Below are positions 35,402 to 44,382 of a stretch of DNA of 64,000 nucleotides, piece after piece. Under the pieces are notes generated by a model. That model was not told the origin of the DNA, did not search any database, and was given only the letters and a program-made list of their open reading frames with translations. This stretch comes from JABDKJ01 sp964609215 (GTDB lineage Bacteria > Bacteroidota > Bacteroidia > Flavobacteriales_D > JABDKJ01), in the NCBI GenBank assembly GCA_964609215.1, contig CAZSQZ010000006.1, forward strand, positions 62,001-126,000, written 5' to 3'. Every line of letters starts with the position of its first letter. Position 1 is the first letter of the stretch. A program made the translations under genes and the position numbers.

Positions 35402-36285
35402 GTAAAAAAAGAGCTTTAGGAAAAGGACTTAGCGCATTACTTGAAAATGTAGAAACCGACTATCATGGTGGTTTGAATGTTACGAGTTCTGTCACTTCTA
35501 CGGGGACAATAGATGAAGTAGGTATTCACCAAATTGAAGTTAACCCATTTCAACCAAGAATAGATTTTGAAGAATCCGCTCTAGAGGAATTGGCTAGTTC
35601 TATTGCTGAACATGGGATTATTCAGCCCATTACTCTGCGAAAAAACGGAAGGGATAAATTTCAAATCATTTCTGGTGAACGGAGATTCAGAGCATCTCAG
35701 TTAGCTGGACTCAAAACAGTTCCTGCTTATATTAGGGATGCAAATGATCAAACAATGCTAGAAATGGCATTGGTAGAAAATATTCAAAGGGAAGACCTTA
35801 ATGCCATTGAAGTTGCAATAAGTTATCATAGACTCATAGAAGAATGCGAACTTACTCAGGAAGAACTGAGTCAAAAAGTTGGCAAGAAAAGATCAACCGT
35901 TACTAATTATTTGAGACTTTTAAAATTAGAGCCTGAAGTCCAATTAGCAATAAAGGATAAGAAAATTGGAATGGGGCATGCAAGAGCTCTTTTAGCTGTT
36001 GATGACAAGGCTAAAAGAAAAAGCATTTTTAATCGTATCATGGAAGAAGATCTTTCGGTAAGAAAAGTAGAAAATCTTGCAAAGGGCAAATCAGATTCTG
36101 ATTCATCCGACTTTAAAGCTAAAATTATTCTCACTCCTGTCGAAGAGAGAATAAAAGATGAATTATCTTTGTTATTGACTAGCAAAGTCAAAATCCGATC
36201 TACTATTGACGGAAAAGGTAAAATTGAAATTGCATATCAAAATCAATCGGAGCTACGAAGAATTGCAGAAAAATTAGGTTATTAA
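35398..36285 (+). CDS. parB: Chromosome-partitioning protein ParB (Spo0J)
   Basis: A 295-residue CTP-dependent DNA clamp that binds parS. It begins with MSKKRALGKGLSALL, then an N-terminal CTPase domain with ISGERRFRASQLAG, an HTH region (LTQEELSQKVGKKRSTVTNYLRLLKL) and a C-terminal dimer domain ending IAEKLGY. Complete and typical. Coupled to parA. No convincing parS site was found in the window. Confidence 0.95.
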   Translation: MSKKRALGKGLSALLENVETDYHGGLNVTSSVTSTGTIDEVGIHQIEVNPFQPRIDFEESALEELASSIAEHGIIQPITLRKNGRDKFQIISGERRFRASQLAGLKTVPAYIRDANDQTMLEMALVENIQREDLNAIEVAISYHRLIEECELTQEELSQKVGKKRSTVTNYLRLLKLEPEVQLAIKDKKIGMGHARALLAVDDKAKRKSIFNRIMEEDLSVRKVENLAKGKSDSDSSDFKAKIILTPVEERIKDELSLLLTSKVKIRSTIDGKGKIEIAYQNQSELRRIAEKLGY

Positions 36286-36308
36286 GTTATTGCACACTAT
36301 GTTTTCTT

Positions 36309-36809
36309 GTGCTAGGCTTTCAGGCATCTGGTCAAGAAGAAGTTCGCAAAGATAGTATAGTCGAATTAAACCATCCTATACCCAAAAGAGCTACCATTTA
36401 CTCTGCAATATTGCCTGGTGCTGGTCAAGTTTACAATAAGAAATATTGGAAAGTTCCTATAATTTATGCTGGATTTGGGATTGCTGGTTACTTTCTTAAT
36501 GATAATTTAAGAAATCTAGACTTTTTTAAAACCAATTTAATTTATGCTTTAGATGATGATCCTTTAACTATTCCAGATCCACGTTTTAACACAGAAACTT
36601 TAAGAGCTCAGGTAAATCGATTTAAAAGTCAGAGAGACTGGAGCTACGTGTCTATGGGAATAATTTATGCTCTTAACATCATAGATGCCAATGTAGATGC
36701 GCACCTCGCACATTTTGATGTGGGAAAGGATTTGAGTCTAGAAGTCCATCCATTTATTGATTTTACCGCTCAGAGAGCCAACGGTATATCATTAGTTTTG
36801 AAATTGTAA
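36309..36809 (+). CDS. DUF5683 domain membrane protein
   Basis: A small membrane-associated protein of DUF5683, conserved next to parB and dapB in Bacteroidota; function unknown. Motifs: RATIYSAILPGAGQVYNKKYWKVP and a hydrophobic helix IIYAGFGIAGYFL. From GTG 36309 it has 166 residues, but the frame is open upstream and reads LLSYCTLCFL before VLGFQASGQ, which together make a full signal peptide. The upstream codons include no ATG, GTG or TTG; ATT 36273 is the best candidate, giving 178 residues and a 13-base overlap with parB. Confidence 0.75.
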   Translation: MLGFQASGQEEVRKDSIVELNHPIPKRATIYSAILPGAGQVYNKKYWKVPIIYAGFGIAGYFLNDNLRNLDFFKTNLIYALDDDPLTIPDPRFNTETLRAQVNRFKSQRDWSYVSMGIIYALNIIDANVDAHLAHFDVGKDLSLEVHPFIDFTAQRANGISLVLKL

Positions 36810-36820
36810 TTTCACCAACT

Positions 36821-37522
36821 ATGAAGATAGCCCTCGTTGGATACGGTAAAATGGGAAAGATAATAGAGCAAGTTGCTCTTGAAAGGAACCATACCATTTC
36901 TCATAAGATAAATTCTACCAATAAGGATAGTTCATGGGCGGGTTCTGATATTGCAATAGAGTTTAGTCAACCGGACTATGCATTAGAAAATATTAAAAAT
37001 TCAATTGCTTTTAATGTCCCTATCGTTGTTGGGACAACGGGATGGAAAGAAAACCTTCCGAAAATAGAACAAGAAGTATTAAAAGCCGAAATAGGATTAT
37101 TTCATGCTTCCAATTTTAGCCTTGGCGTTAACATCTTTTATCAAATAAATAAGCATTTAGCGCGTATAATGAGTGACCATGAATCTTACGAAGTTTCAAT
37201 GGAAGAAAGCCATCATCTAGAGAAACTGGATAAACCAAGCGGCACTGCAATAGTGCTGGCAAATCAGATTATTGAAAAACACGAGGCTTATGACAACTGG
37301 ACTTTGGATGATAATGGTAATAGAGCCATTCCAATTGAAGTGCGCAGGTTAGCAAACGTCAAGGGTGATCATAGCGTTACCTACGAAAATGAGATAGACA
37401 AACTAGAAATAAAACATAGTGCAAAAAACAGAAGCGGTTTTGCCTTAGGTGCTATATTAGCAGCAGAATTTTTGCAAAATAGAACAGGAGTATTCACAAT
37501 GGATGATCTCCTTAAATTTTAA
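36821..37522 (+). CDS. dapB: 4-hydroxy-tetrahydrodipicolinate reductase
   Basis: A 233-residue enzyme that reduces hydroxy-tetrahydrodipicolinate with NAD(P)H in lysine and diaminopimelate synthesis. Nucleotide motif LVGYGKMG (5-12), GTTGW (71-75), catalytic ESHHLEKLDKPSGTA (His131, His132, Lys135), and a conserved C-terminus. Compact but complete. It lies in the parAB-DUF5683-dapB-lepB-wbqC run with gaps of 11 and 3 bases, so co-transcription is likely. Confidence 0.93.
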   Translation: MKIALVGYGKMGKIIEQVALERNHTISHKINSTNKDSSWAGSDIAIEFSQPDYALENIKNSIAFNVPIVVGTTGWKENLPKIEQEVLKAEIGLFHASNFSLGVNIFYQINKHLARIMSDHESYEVSMEESHHLEKLDKPSGTAIVLANQIIEKHEAYDNWTLDDNGNRAIPIEVRRLANVKGDHSVTYENEIDKLEIKHSAKNRSGFALGAILAAEFLQNRTGVFTMDDLLKF

Positions 37523-37525
37523 AAT

Positions 37526-39163
37526 ATGAGCTTTTCTTTATTCTTTTTGGTTTTTATTGTAATTACCCTACTCAGCCATTTTGCTTTTCTACACAAAATT
37601 TTTCAAAAAGCAGGTAAGCCCTCTTTTCATGGGTTTATACCGGGTTTAAATTACTTTACTTGGCAAAAAGTAACCGAAAGACCTTGGTGGTGGATTTTAA
37701 TATTGATTGTTCCCGGTGTTCAATTTGTGATGTTAATGATTATGCATGTTCAACTGGCCTGGTCTTTTAATCGCAGAAGCACAAAAGATACGCTTATAGC
37801 GCTGTTTTTACCGTTTCTTATGCTTTTTCAATTGGCACATAAAGAAGAAAATAAGTTTGTGGGGAATATCAATTGGGATGAAAGAAAAAAGAGCAGTGCT
37901 CATGAATGGGGAGATGCCATTCTATTTGCTTTAATTGCCGCTTTCATCATTAGAACATTTGTATTCGAGGCCTTCACTATTCCTACACCGTCTATGGAAA
38001 AGTCTATGCGTGTTGGAGATTTTCTTTTTGTTAGCAAAATGAGCCATGGTGCCAAAATGCCTGAAACTCCTATTGCATTTCCACTTGCTCATCATACCAT
38101 TCCTTTAATCAATACAAAATCCTATTTGGATTGGATGAAGTTGGATTATTATCGACTTCCGGGTTGGAGAGACTGGAAAAGAAATGATCCCATGGTTTTT
38201 AATTTCCCAGAGGGGGATACGGTTATTGTTGATAGACAATCAGAATCGTATTATCAAGTAATGATCACTGAATTAGCACTTAAAAGCTTTTATAGGTCAT
38301 ATTCTGGGCCAAACAATAACGATAGTGTATACACTAACTACCATCGACAAAAAAGCAGTCATATTGAAAAACAAAGAAAAGATTTGCTTAGAAAGAATAA
38401 ACTTTTATTCAGACCTAAGGATAAGCAAGACAACTATGTTAAAAGATGCGTTGCATTACCGGGACAAAAATTCGAAATAAGAGACAAATCAATTTACATC
38501 AATGATGAACTTACAGAAAGCCCTAAAGGCGTTCAGTATGCTTATAAAGTAAAATTTAAAAAGAAATTAAGCTGGGAAGAGTACAAGGAAGTTTCTAATG
38601 GCAGCTATCTAGGTATTGCCGAACAAAAAAGGATTGAAAGAGCTTTAAAGCTAAGAGAGGAGCTTGACATTCATTTAAATAATGAGAGCGCAAAAATGCT
38701 TGAGGAAAATGATTTAGTTGAGTATTTGAAGCCAATACCTATAGGAGTAAATCCTATTTCAATATTTCCAAGAGATTTTTCTTTTTGGTCAAAAAATAAA
38801 TGGGATCTGGACAACTTTGGCCCCATACTAATGCCAGAAAGAGGAGCCACAATTACCTTAACAAAAGGTAATTTACCCTTATATAGAAGAATTATAGAAG
38901 TCTATGAAGAGAACGAGTTCTCTTTTGATGGTCAGAAATTTGAGATCAATGGCATTGAAACCAATCAATATACCTTCAAGATGGATTACTACTGGTTGAT
39001 GGGAGATAACAGACATAATTCCTTAGACTCAAGGTACTGGGGTTTTGTTCCCGAAGATCACGTAGTTGGTAAACCAACTTTCATTTGGCTTTCTCTTGAT
39101 GAGGATCTTAGCCTCTCTGATGGAAAAATCCGATGGAGTAGAATGTTTCGAGGAGTAGACTAA
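37526..39163 (+). CDS. lepB: Signal peptidase I, large bacteroidetal form
   Basis: A 545-residue membrane serine protease that removes signal peptides. An extra N-terminal module with three helices (1-105) precedes the usual anchor (about 130-147). Catalytic Ser156 is in TIPTPSMEKS and Lys306 in NYVKRCVALPGQ; between them is a long insertion (about 170-290) rich in charged residues. The C-terminal box MGDNRHNSLDSRYWG is present. This size is typical of Bacteroidota. It serves the many secreted proteins encoded here. Confidence 0.93.
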   Translation: MSFSLFFLVFIVITLLSHFAFLHKIFQKAGKPSFHGFIPGLNYFTWQKVTERPWWWILILIVPGVQFVMLMIMHVQLAWSFNRRSTKDTLIALFLPFLMLFQLAHKEENKFVGNINWDERKKSSAHEWGDAILFALIAAFIIRTFVFEAFTIPTPSMEKSMRVGDFLFVSKMSHGAKMPETPIAFPLAHHTIPLINTKSYLDWMKLDYYRLPGWRDWKRNDPMVFNFPEGDTVIVDRQSESYYQVMITELALKSFYRSYSGPNNNDSVYTNYHRQKSSHIEKQRKDLLRKNKLLFRPKDKQDNYVKRCVALPGQKFEIRDKSIYINDELTESPKGVQYAYKVKFKKKLSWEEYKEVSNGSYLGIAEQKRIERALKLREELDIHLNNESAKMLEENDLVEYLKPIPIGVNPISIFPRDFSFWSKNKWDLDNFGPILMPERGATITLTKGNLPLYRRIIEVYEENEFSFDGQKFEINGIETNQYTFKMDYYWLMGDNRHNSLDSRYWGFVPEDHVVGKPTFIWLSLDEDLSLSDGKIRWSRMFRGVD

Positions 39164-39173
39164 ATCGTTTGTC

Positions 39174-39776
39174 TTGACTATTCTTCCAGGATATTACTTT
39201 GGTGATATAGCCTATTATACTGCCTTACTGCAAAGTGAGAATGCAATCATTGATTTTCATGAAAATTACATTAAGCAAAGCCAAAGAAATCATACCGTTA
39301 TTTCTGGTCCAAATGGTATAGTAAAACTCAGCATGCCTATTCATAAAGCTTCTAAGGATAACCGAAGGACGGGAAACATTAAAATAGACCATTCTGAAAA
39401 TACAAGTAGAGAACACCTAAACAGCATTAAAACCGCCTATAGCCCCTCCCCTTTTTTCGAATCTTTTTTTCCCTTAGTTGAGCAATTTTATTCCATTGAA
39501 TACACCAATCTTAAAGAAGCACATTTAGCCGCATTTAATGTCGTTGATTCTGTAATTCAAATAGATGGAAAATTAAAATATTCTCAGCAGTACTCTCAGG
39601 CAAAAGAATCTGATATAGACCTAAGAGTCAAAAACAATTTCCCATCCTATAAATTCTCTAATTACTCTCAAGTATTTCAAGATAGACATGGCTTTATTCC
39701 TAATCTAAGTATTCTCGATTTAATTTTTAATGAAGGGAAATGGGCCAGAAAATATTTGATAGATAATTCGATTTGA
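39174..39776 (+). CDS. WbqC family protein
   Basis: A 200-residue cytoplasmic protein of the WbqC-like family (ILPGYYFGDIAYYTALLQSE, DFHENYIKQSQRNHTVI, NGIVKLSMPIHK). Members occur in polysaccharide and O-antigen loci as well as after lepB in Bacteroidota; biochemical role unproven. Start TTG 39174, ten bases after lepB, last gene of the parA-to-wbqC run. Confidence 0.8.
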   Translation: MTILPGYYFGDIAYYTALLQSENAIIDFHENYIKQSQRNHTVISGPNGIVKLSMPIHKASKDNRRTGNIKIDHSENTSREHLNSIKTAYSPSPFFESFFPLVEQFYSIEYTNLKEAHLAAFNVVDSVIQIDGKLKYSQQYSQAKESDIDLRVKNNFPSYKFSNYSQVFQDRHGFIPNLSILDLIFNEGKWARKYLIDNSI

Positions 39777-39794
39777 GAATTTTATCTTTACCGC

Positions 39795-41438
39795 ATGGCG
39801 AAAAAGCAAGACTTAAAATTCAATAAGAATGAGGATAGCATGAAGCTTTTGCTTTCTGCTCTTAGACAGAAACAAGAAAAAATTGAGCTTGGTGGTGGAG
39901 AAAAGAAAATTGAAAAACATAAAGCAAAGGGAAAGCTTACTGCAAGGGAAAGAATAGATTACCTGTTAGATAATAATAAGCCCAAATTTGAAATGGGTGC
40001 TTTTGCTGGATATGAGATGTATGAGGAGTATGGAGGTTGTCCTGCTGGTGGAGTAATTGTTGAAATTGGATACATTTCTGGGAAACAATGTATCGTTGTA
40101 GCGAACGATGCTACGGTTAAAGCAGGAGCCTGGTTCCCCATTACAGGAAAGAAGAATCTTAGAGCACAAGAAATTTCTATTGAGAATAATCTTCCTATTA
40201 TTTATTTGGTTGATAGTGCGGGAGTCTTTCTTCCCATGCAGGATGAAATCTTTCCAGACAAAGATCATTTTGGAAGAATATTCAGAAACAACGCTATCAT
40301 GTCTTCCAAAGGGATTCCTCAAATTTCAGCAATCATGGGTTCATGTGTAGCTGGAGGAGCTTATTTGCCAATTATGAGTGATGAAGCCATAATAGTTGAG
40401 AAAACAGGAACTATTTTTCTAGCAGGATCATATTTGGTAAAAGCAGCCATTGGAGAGGATATCGATAATGAAACGTTGGGTGGTGCGGACACACATTGCG
40501 AAATATCTGGTGTTACTGATTATAAAGCTGCCAATGACCATGACGCATTAGACACTATTAAGGATCTTATGGATAAAATGGGTAATCAAGGTCCAAAGGC
40601 TGGATTTGACAGAAAAGCTGCAGCTGAGCCTAAACGCCCTAAAGAAGACGTATACGGTATTCTACCTAGCGATAGAGCTAAGCCTTATGATATGAAAGAC
40701 CTTATCAAGTGTTTGGTTGACGATTCCAAGTTAACGGAATATAAGGCTGAATATGGCAAGTCTATAATTACCACCTATGCCCGAATTGATGGTTGGTCTG
40801 TTGGTATTGTTGCCAATCAAAGACAAATAGTAAAAACCAAAAAGGGAGAAATGCGCTTTGGTGGAGTTATCTATTCAGACTCTGCTGATAAAGCTGCTCA
40901 GTTTATAATGAACTGCAATCAAAAAAATATTCCTTTAATCTTTCTACAGGATGTAACTGGTTTTATGGTTGGTTCCAGATCTGAGCATGGTGGCATCATT
41001 AAGGATGGCGCTAAAATGGTAAATGCCATGTCTAATTCTGTGGTTCCAAAATTTACAGTTGTTATAGGTAATTCTTATGGTGCTGGAAATTATGCCATGT
41101 GTGGAAAAGCCTATGATCCTAGATTAATTGTAGGCTGGCCTACTGCTAATATTGCTGTAATGGGAGGAGCGCAAGCAGCAAAAACCTTAGTGCAAATCGA
41201 GGTCTCTGGTCTTAAGAAAAAAGGTGAGAAAATTACTCCAGCAAAGGAGAAGGAATTGTTCGATAAGATCAAACAACGTTATGATGATCAAACCAGTCCT
41301 TATTATGCTGCTTCAAGGTTATGGTTGGATGCTATAATTGATCCAGCGAAAACAAGGGAAATTATTTCTATGGGAATAGAGATGGCGAACGCGGCACCTG
41401 CAAAAGAAAAATTTAATGTAGGTGTTATTCAGACATAA
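39795..41438 (+). CDS. Acyl-CoA carboxylase, carboxyltransferase beta subunit
   Basis: A 547-residue biotin-dependent carboxyltransferase of the propionyl-/methylcrotonyl-CoA carboxylase type. Early motifs KGKLTARERIDYLLD and IYLVDSAGVFLP, then GSCVAGGAYLPIMSDE in the N-terminal crotonase fold and GNSYGAGNYAMCGKAYDPR, WPTANIAVMGG in the C-terminal one. The two oxyanion-hole glycine pairs are present. The biotin carboxylase partner is not in the window. The final 17 bases of this gene (GTGTTATTCAGACATAA) recur at 42682, downstream of a paralogous T9SS gene. Propionyl or methylcrotonyl specificity is undecided. Confidence 0.85.
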   Translation: MAKKQDLKFNKNEDSMKLLLSALRQKQEKIELGGGEKKIEKHKAKGKLTARERIDYLLDNNKPKFEMGAFAGYEMYEEYGGCPAGGVIVEIGYISGKQCIVVANDATVKAGAWFPITGKKNLRAQEISIENNLPIIYLVDSAGVFLPMQDEIFPDKDHFGRIFRNNAIMSSKGIPQISAIMGSCVAGGAYLPIMSDEAIIVEKTGTIFLAGSYLVKAAIGEDIDNETLGGADTHCEISGVTDYKAANDHDALDTIKDLMDKMGNQGPKAGFDRKAAAEPKRPKEDVYGILPSDRAKPYDMKDLIKCLVDDSKLTEYKAEYGKSIITTYARIDGWSVGIVANQRQIVKTKKGEMRFGGVIYSDSADKAAQFIMNCNQKNIPLIFLQDVTGFMVGSRSEHGGIIKDGAKMVNAMSNSVVPKFTVVIGNSYGAGNYAMCGKAYDPRLIVGWPTANIAVMGGAQAAKTLVQIEVSGLKKKGEKITPAKEKELFDKIKQRYDDQTSPYYAASRLWLDAIIDPAKTREIISMGIEMANAAPAKEKFNVGVIQT

Positions 41439-41763
41439 AAAAACCGCCCTGTTTTCACAAGGCGGTTTCTTAAAATTTTTAAATCTTCCGATTATAACTT
41501 AACGATGTTTGTTCCTTGAGAAGCAACACCATCAACTATAAATCTAACGTTGTAAAGACCGCTATTTAATGCTGTCCAATCAACAATTACATTTGGATTA
41601 GATTCTGGGTAAACCACTTCTGAAATAACTTTCTTTCCGTTCAAGTCATATACTTCAAAAACAGATCCATCAGCGATCATGTTTGTGAATGTCATATTTA
41701 ACTGATCAGTAACTGGGTTTGGATAGAAGTTTACTAAGTTATCTAGTTGAAAGTCGTTAATAC
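41422..41763. repeat. Direct repeat, left copy (carboxylase tail + terminator + sorting domain)
   Basis: A 342-bp block that matches 42682-43024 with 11 substitutions and one indel in my hand alignment. It starts sharply inside the last codons of the carboxylase gene and ends in the T9SS sorting-domain code. The sequence beyond either end is clearly diverged. Confidence 0.9.
41441..41468. terminator. Bidirectional terminator between convergent genes (copy 1)
   Basis: AAACCGCC pairs with GGCGGTTT around a 12-base loop. On the minus strand the stem is followed by seven T, on the plus strand by a weaker TTTCTT. It serves the carboxylase gene and the T9SS gene. A second identical copy is at 42701. 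Confidence 0.85.
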
Positions 41764-42520
41764 TACCAGTAATTTCAACAAAAACATTATCAACTGCTAT
41801 TGCGTTATCGTTGCTGGAATCATGGACTATGGCAATATAAATTGTTTGACCTATATATTCATTAAGACTTACAATATGGTATTCAAGTCCGTGATTATAA
41901 AGATCGGTTCCATCATTGAAAAACCAATCTGATAAGGTATAATTATCAGCATGTATGTAACCTGAACTCCAAGAATAATTTGTTGGATCTAAATCACTAA
42001 AAGGCGAATTACTGGATGCATCTGCTCCAATTGCGGTCATTTCTGCGACCTCAAACAAAACATCCGTAAAATCATCAGGGCAATTGTCTCCTGAGGTACT
42101 TACTCTTACTGAATAACCATCTGCATACCTAGGTCCTTGAATCGGGGCGGAGCTCCACGAAAACACTGCGTTTTGACTTTCTATTGTAACTGGAGGCAGA
42201 ATCAAGAAATTCAAGTTTCCTGACAAAGAATCAGCCAGCCAACTGCTAGATCCCAAAACATAATTGGTATCTGTTGAGGGTTCGTTGGCTGTTCCCCATA
42301 ATCAATCTACATAAAGCGCCCAGTTCTGAGATCTACCATTTGCGTCAGGTAATCCATCAGAATCATAAAGAACCCAGTCTGTGTCTGTATCATCTGGATC
42401 AGTTGCGTAGTTATCAGGATTATTCCAAAAATCAGTATCCTGAAAATCTGCATGAATTAAAATTTGTGCACTTGAACTAATTGAGAATAAAACCAATGTC
42501 AGGAAATATAAATTTTTCAT
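41492..42520 (-). pseudogene. T9SS adhesin-like gene interrupted by an in-frame TGA
   Basis: ATG 42520 opens a signal peptide (MKNLYFLTLVLFSISSSAQ) and choice-of-anchor J-like start (DFQDTDFWNNPDN, DGLPDANGRSQNW), then stops at TGA 42302-42304, codon 73. In the same frame the protein continues at once (LWGTANEPSTDTNYVLGSSSW) to a normal type A sorting domain and stop at 41492. The total of 342 codons equals the intact paralog at 42753-43781. A single base change therefore separates it from an intact gene. It may be a recent pseudogene, a sequencing error or, less likely, a read-through gene. Confidence 0.8.
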
Positions 42521-42681
42521 TTTATAAATAGTTTAGAGCTTAAATATTAGTACCAATTCCAATAAAACCAATTCTACCATATCGATTTAAAACATTTTAT
42601 ATTATTATCTCAAAATCAAACAAATACGTACTTTTTGCTATTGATACTGTTATGAATGCCAATATAACTAAACAGATTTTC

Positions 42682-43024
42682 GTGTTATTCAGACATAAAA
42701 AAACCGCCCTGTTTTCACAAGGCGGTTTCTTTAAAATTTTTAAATCTTTCGATTATAACTTAACGATGTTTGTTCCTTGAGAAGCAACACCATCAACTAT
42801 AAATCTAACGTTGTAAAGACCGCTATTTAATGCTGTCCAATCAACGATTACATTTGGATTAGATTCTGGGTAAACAACTTCAGAAATAACTTTCTTTCCG
42901 TTTAAGTCATATACTTCAAAAACAGATCCATCAGTAATCATGTTTGTGAATGTCATATTCAACTGATCAGTAACTGGGTTTGGATAGAAGTTTACTAAGT
43001 TATCTAATTGGAAGTCGTTGATAC
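42682..43024. repeat. Direct repeat, right copy
   Basis: A 343-bp copy of the block at 41422-41763. Its first 17 bases reproduce the 3' end of the carboxylase gene out of context, showing that this copy derives from the left location. Confidence 0.9.
42701..42728. terminator. Terminator (copy 2)
   Basis: Same stem-loop as at 41441, downstream of the intact T9SS paralog on the minus strand, followed there by seven T. Confidence 0.85.
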
Positions 43025-43781
43025 CAACACTTCCTTCAACAGTAATATCATCAACCATTATCATGTTATCATCATCAGAGTTGTGAACGATAGCAATGTA
43101 AATTTCCATACCAACATAATTCGCTAAACTAACAGTTTGAGGCTCTAATAAACCTGTGTAAGCAGTAGAACCCGCATCTTCAGTAAAGAAATCAGTTAAG
43201 GTAAAACCATCCGCGTGGATGAAACCATCACTAAATGTATAGTTAGCAATATCAAAAGGAGCGGCTCCAGCATCAGCACCTATATCAGTCATCTGAGCCG
43301 ATTGCCAAAGAACATCTGTGAAGTCCTCAGCTAAATTGTCTCCAGAAGTACTCACACGAACTTCATATCCATCCATAAATCTTGGTCCTTGAAAAGGTGC
43401 AGCACTCCACGTAAAAGTGAAATCCGCTCCAGTTACATCAACAGGAGGTAAGATTAGATAGTTTAAGTTTCCTGGAGCATAACCAGCTAACCAAGAGCTA
43501 GAAGCCATAACCAAGTTCGAATCAACAGGATCAACAGGAGAGATATCTGTATTATAGATAAAATCTAAAGTTAAGAACCAGTTTTGAGGTCTACCGTTAG
43601 CATCTGACAAACCATCAGAGTCAAAACTTACCCAATCAGAATCAGTATCATCAGGGTCTATAGCAATGTTATCAGGATCACCCCAGAAATCTTCATCTTG
43701 AAAATCTTCGGAAATAACCACAGACTGAGCACTTAAACCAAGTGCAAAAAATGCAAAAGCAATAAAAAGTAAATTTCTCAT
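42753..43781 (-). CDS. Secreted choice-of-anchor J (cleaved-adhesin-like) protein with T9SS sorting domain
   Basis: A 342-residue exported protein. The signal peptide MRNLLFIAFAFFALGLSAQ starts at the second of two adjacent ATG codons (43781; 43784 is the alternative). Residues 20-255 form a jelly roll of the choice-of-anchor J/cleaved adhesin type (DFQDEDFWGDPDN, SSSWLAG, NLNYLILPPVDV, GYEVRVSTSGDN, YIAIVHNSDDDN). The last 85 residues are a type A sorting domain (FYPNPVTDQLNM, closing ASQGTNIVKL). Probably surface-exposed. Paralog of the broken gene at 41492, sharing a nearly identical sorting domain but a diverged adhesin domain. Confidence 0.88.
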   Translation of the reverse strand: MRNLLFIAFAFFALGLSAQSVVISEDFQDEDFWGDPDNIAIDPDDTDSDWVSFDSDGLSDANGRPQNWFLTLDFIYNTDISPVDPVDSNLVMASSSWLAGYAPGNLNYLILPPVDVTGADFTFTWSAAPFQGPRFMDGYEVRVSTSGDNLAEDFTDVLWQSAQMTDIGADAGAAPFDIANYTFSDGFIHADGFTLTDFFTEDAGSTAYTGLLEPQTVSLANYVGMEIYIAIVHNSDDDNMIMVDDITVEGSVGINDFQLDNLVNFYPNPVTDQLNMTFTNMITDGSVFEVYDLNGKKVISEVVYPESNPNVIVDWTALNSGLYNVRFIVDGVASQGTNIVKL

Positions 43782-43857
43782 CATATAAAAAGTTTAATAA
43801 GTGAATATCAATATTTGTTTGAATAAAGTATAACTTTACCAAGTTCCAAAGTTAATA

Positions 43858-44382
43858 ATGAAATTTAAATATAACTACATAAACCTTGTACTTATCATTG
43901 CTATCCTATTAACAAGTTTATTAACACTAAGCAGCTGTGAAGAAAAGTGTCCAGAAATCAACATAGATGACTTGAATGCTTTCAATTTTCAGTTTAAAAC
44001 TACGGGAAATAATTCCTTCACAATAGATGAACTAGACTCGGTTTTTATAGTTAGGTATCTAGACGTTGTATTGGATAGTTTTTCATTTCCTCAAGACACC
44101 TTTGATTTTGCTAATGGTATTATCAATTTCAACGAGCAAACAATTAGGTTAAGCCAGGGACAACCATTTATAGACATACCTCCACCTTATTTCCCAGACT
44201 TCAAGTATAAAATTCTAAGCAGAAATCAGGATTTTGAATTTAGAATTGAGCAAATAGAATTAGAAGGCAGTTATGTTGGGGAGTGCGAGTATGTGAACAC
44301 AAGAAAAGCTTTAGTCTTTAATGGAGATAGTTTGGATTTTGTAGCGGGAGTAGATGAATTTATTCTTTTAGAAAAACCCTAA
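43858..44382 (+). CDS. Hypothetical lipoprotein
   Basis: A 174-residue protein with a lipoprotein signal (LLTSLLTLSSC, Cys27) followed by a domain with no motif I recognise. It contains several aromatic/acidic segments and a PPPYFPDF stretch, and two further Cys (EECP-type near the start, GECEYV near the end) that could form a disulfide. It converges with the aminotransferase gene with a four-base overlap. Function unknown. Confidence 0.7.
   Translation: MKFKYNYINLVLIIAILLTSLLTLSSCEEKCPEINIDDLNAFNFQFKTTGNNSFTIDELDSVFIVRYLDVVLDSFSFPQDTFDFANGIINFNEQTIRLSQGQPFIDIPPPYFPDFKYKILSRNQDFEFRIEQIELEGSYVGECEYVNTRKALVFNGDSLDFVAGVDEFILLEKP

Noticed and set aside
34595..36285. parA-parB as sign of a plasmid or integrative element.
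   Set aside because: ParA has the short chromosomal form and the pair sits with dapB and lepB in a conserved chromosomal run.
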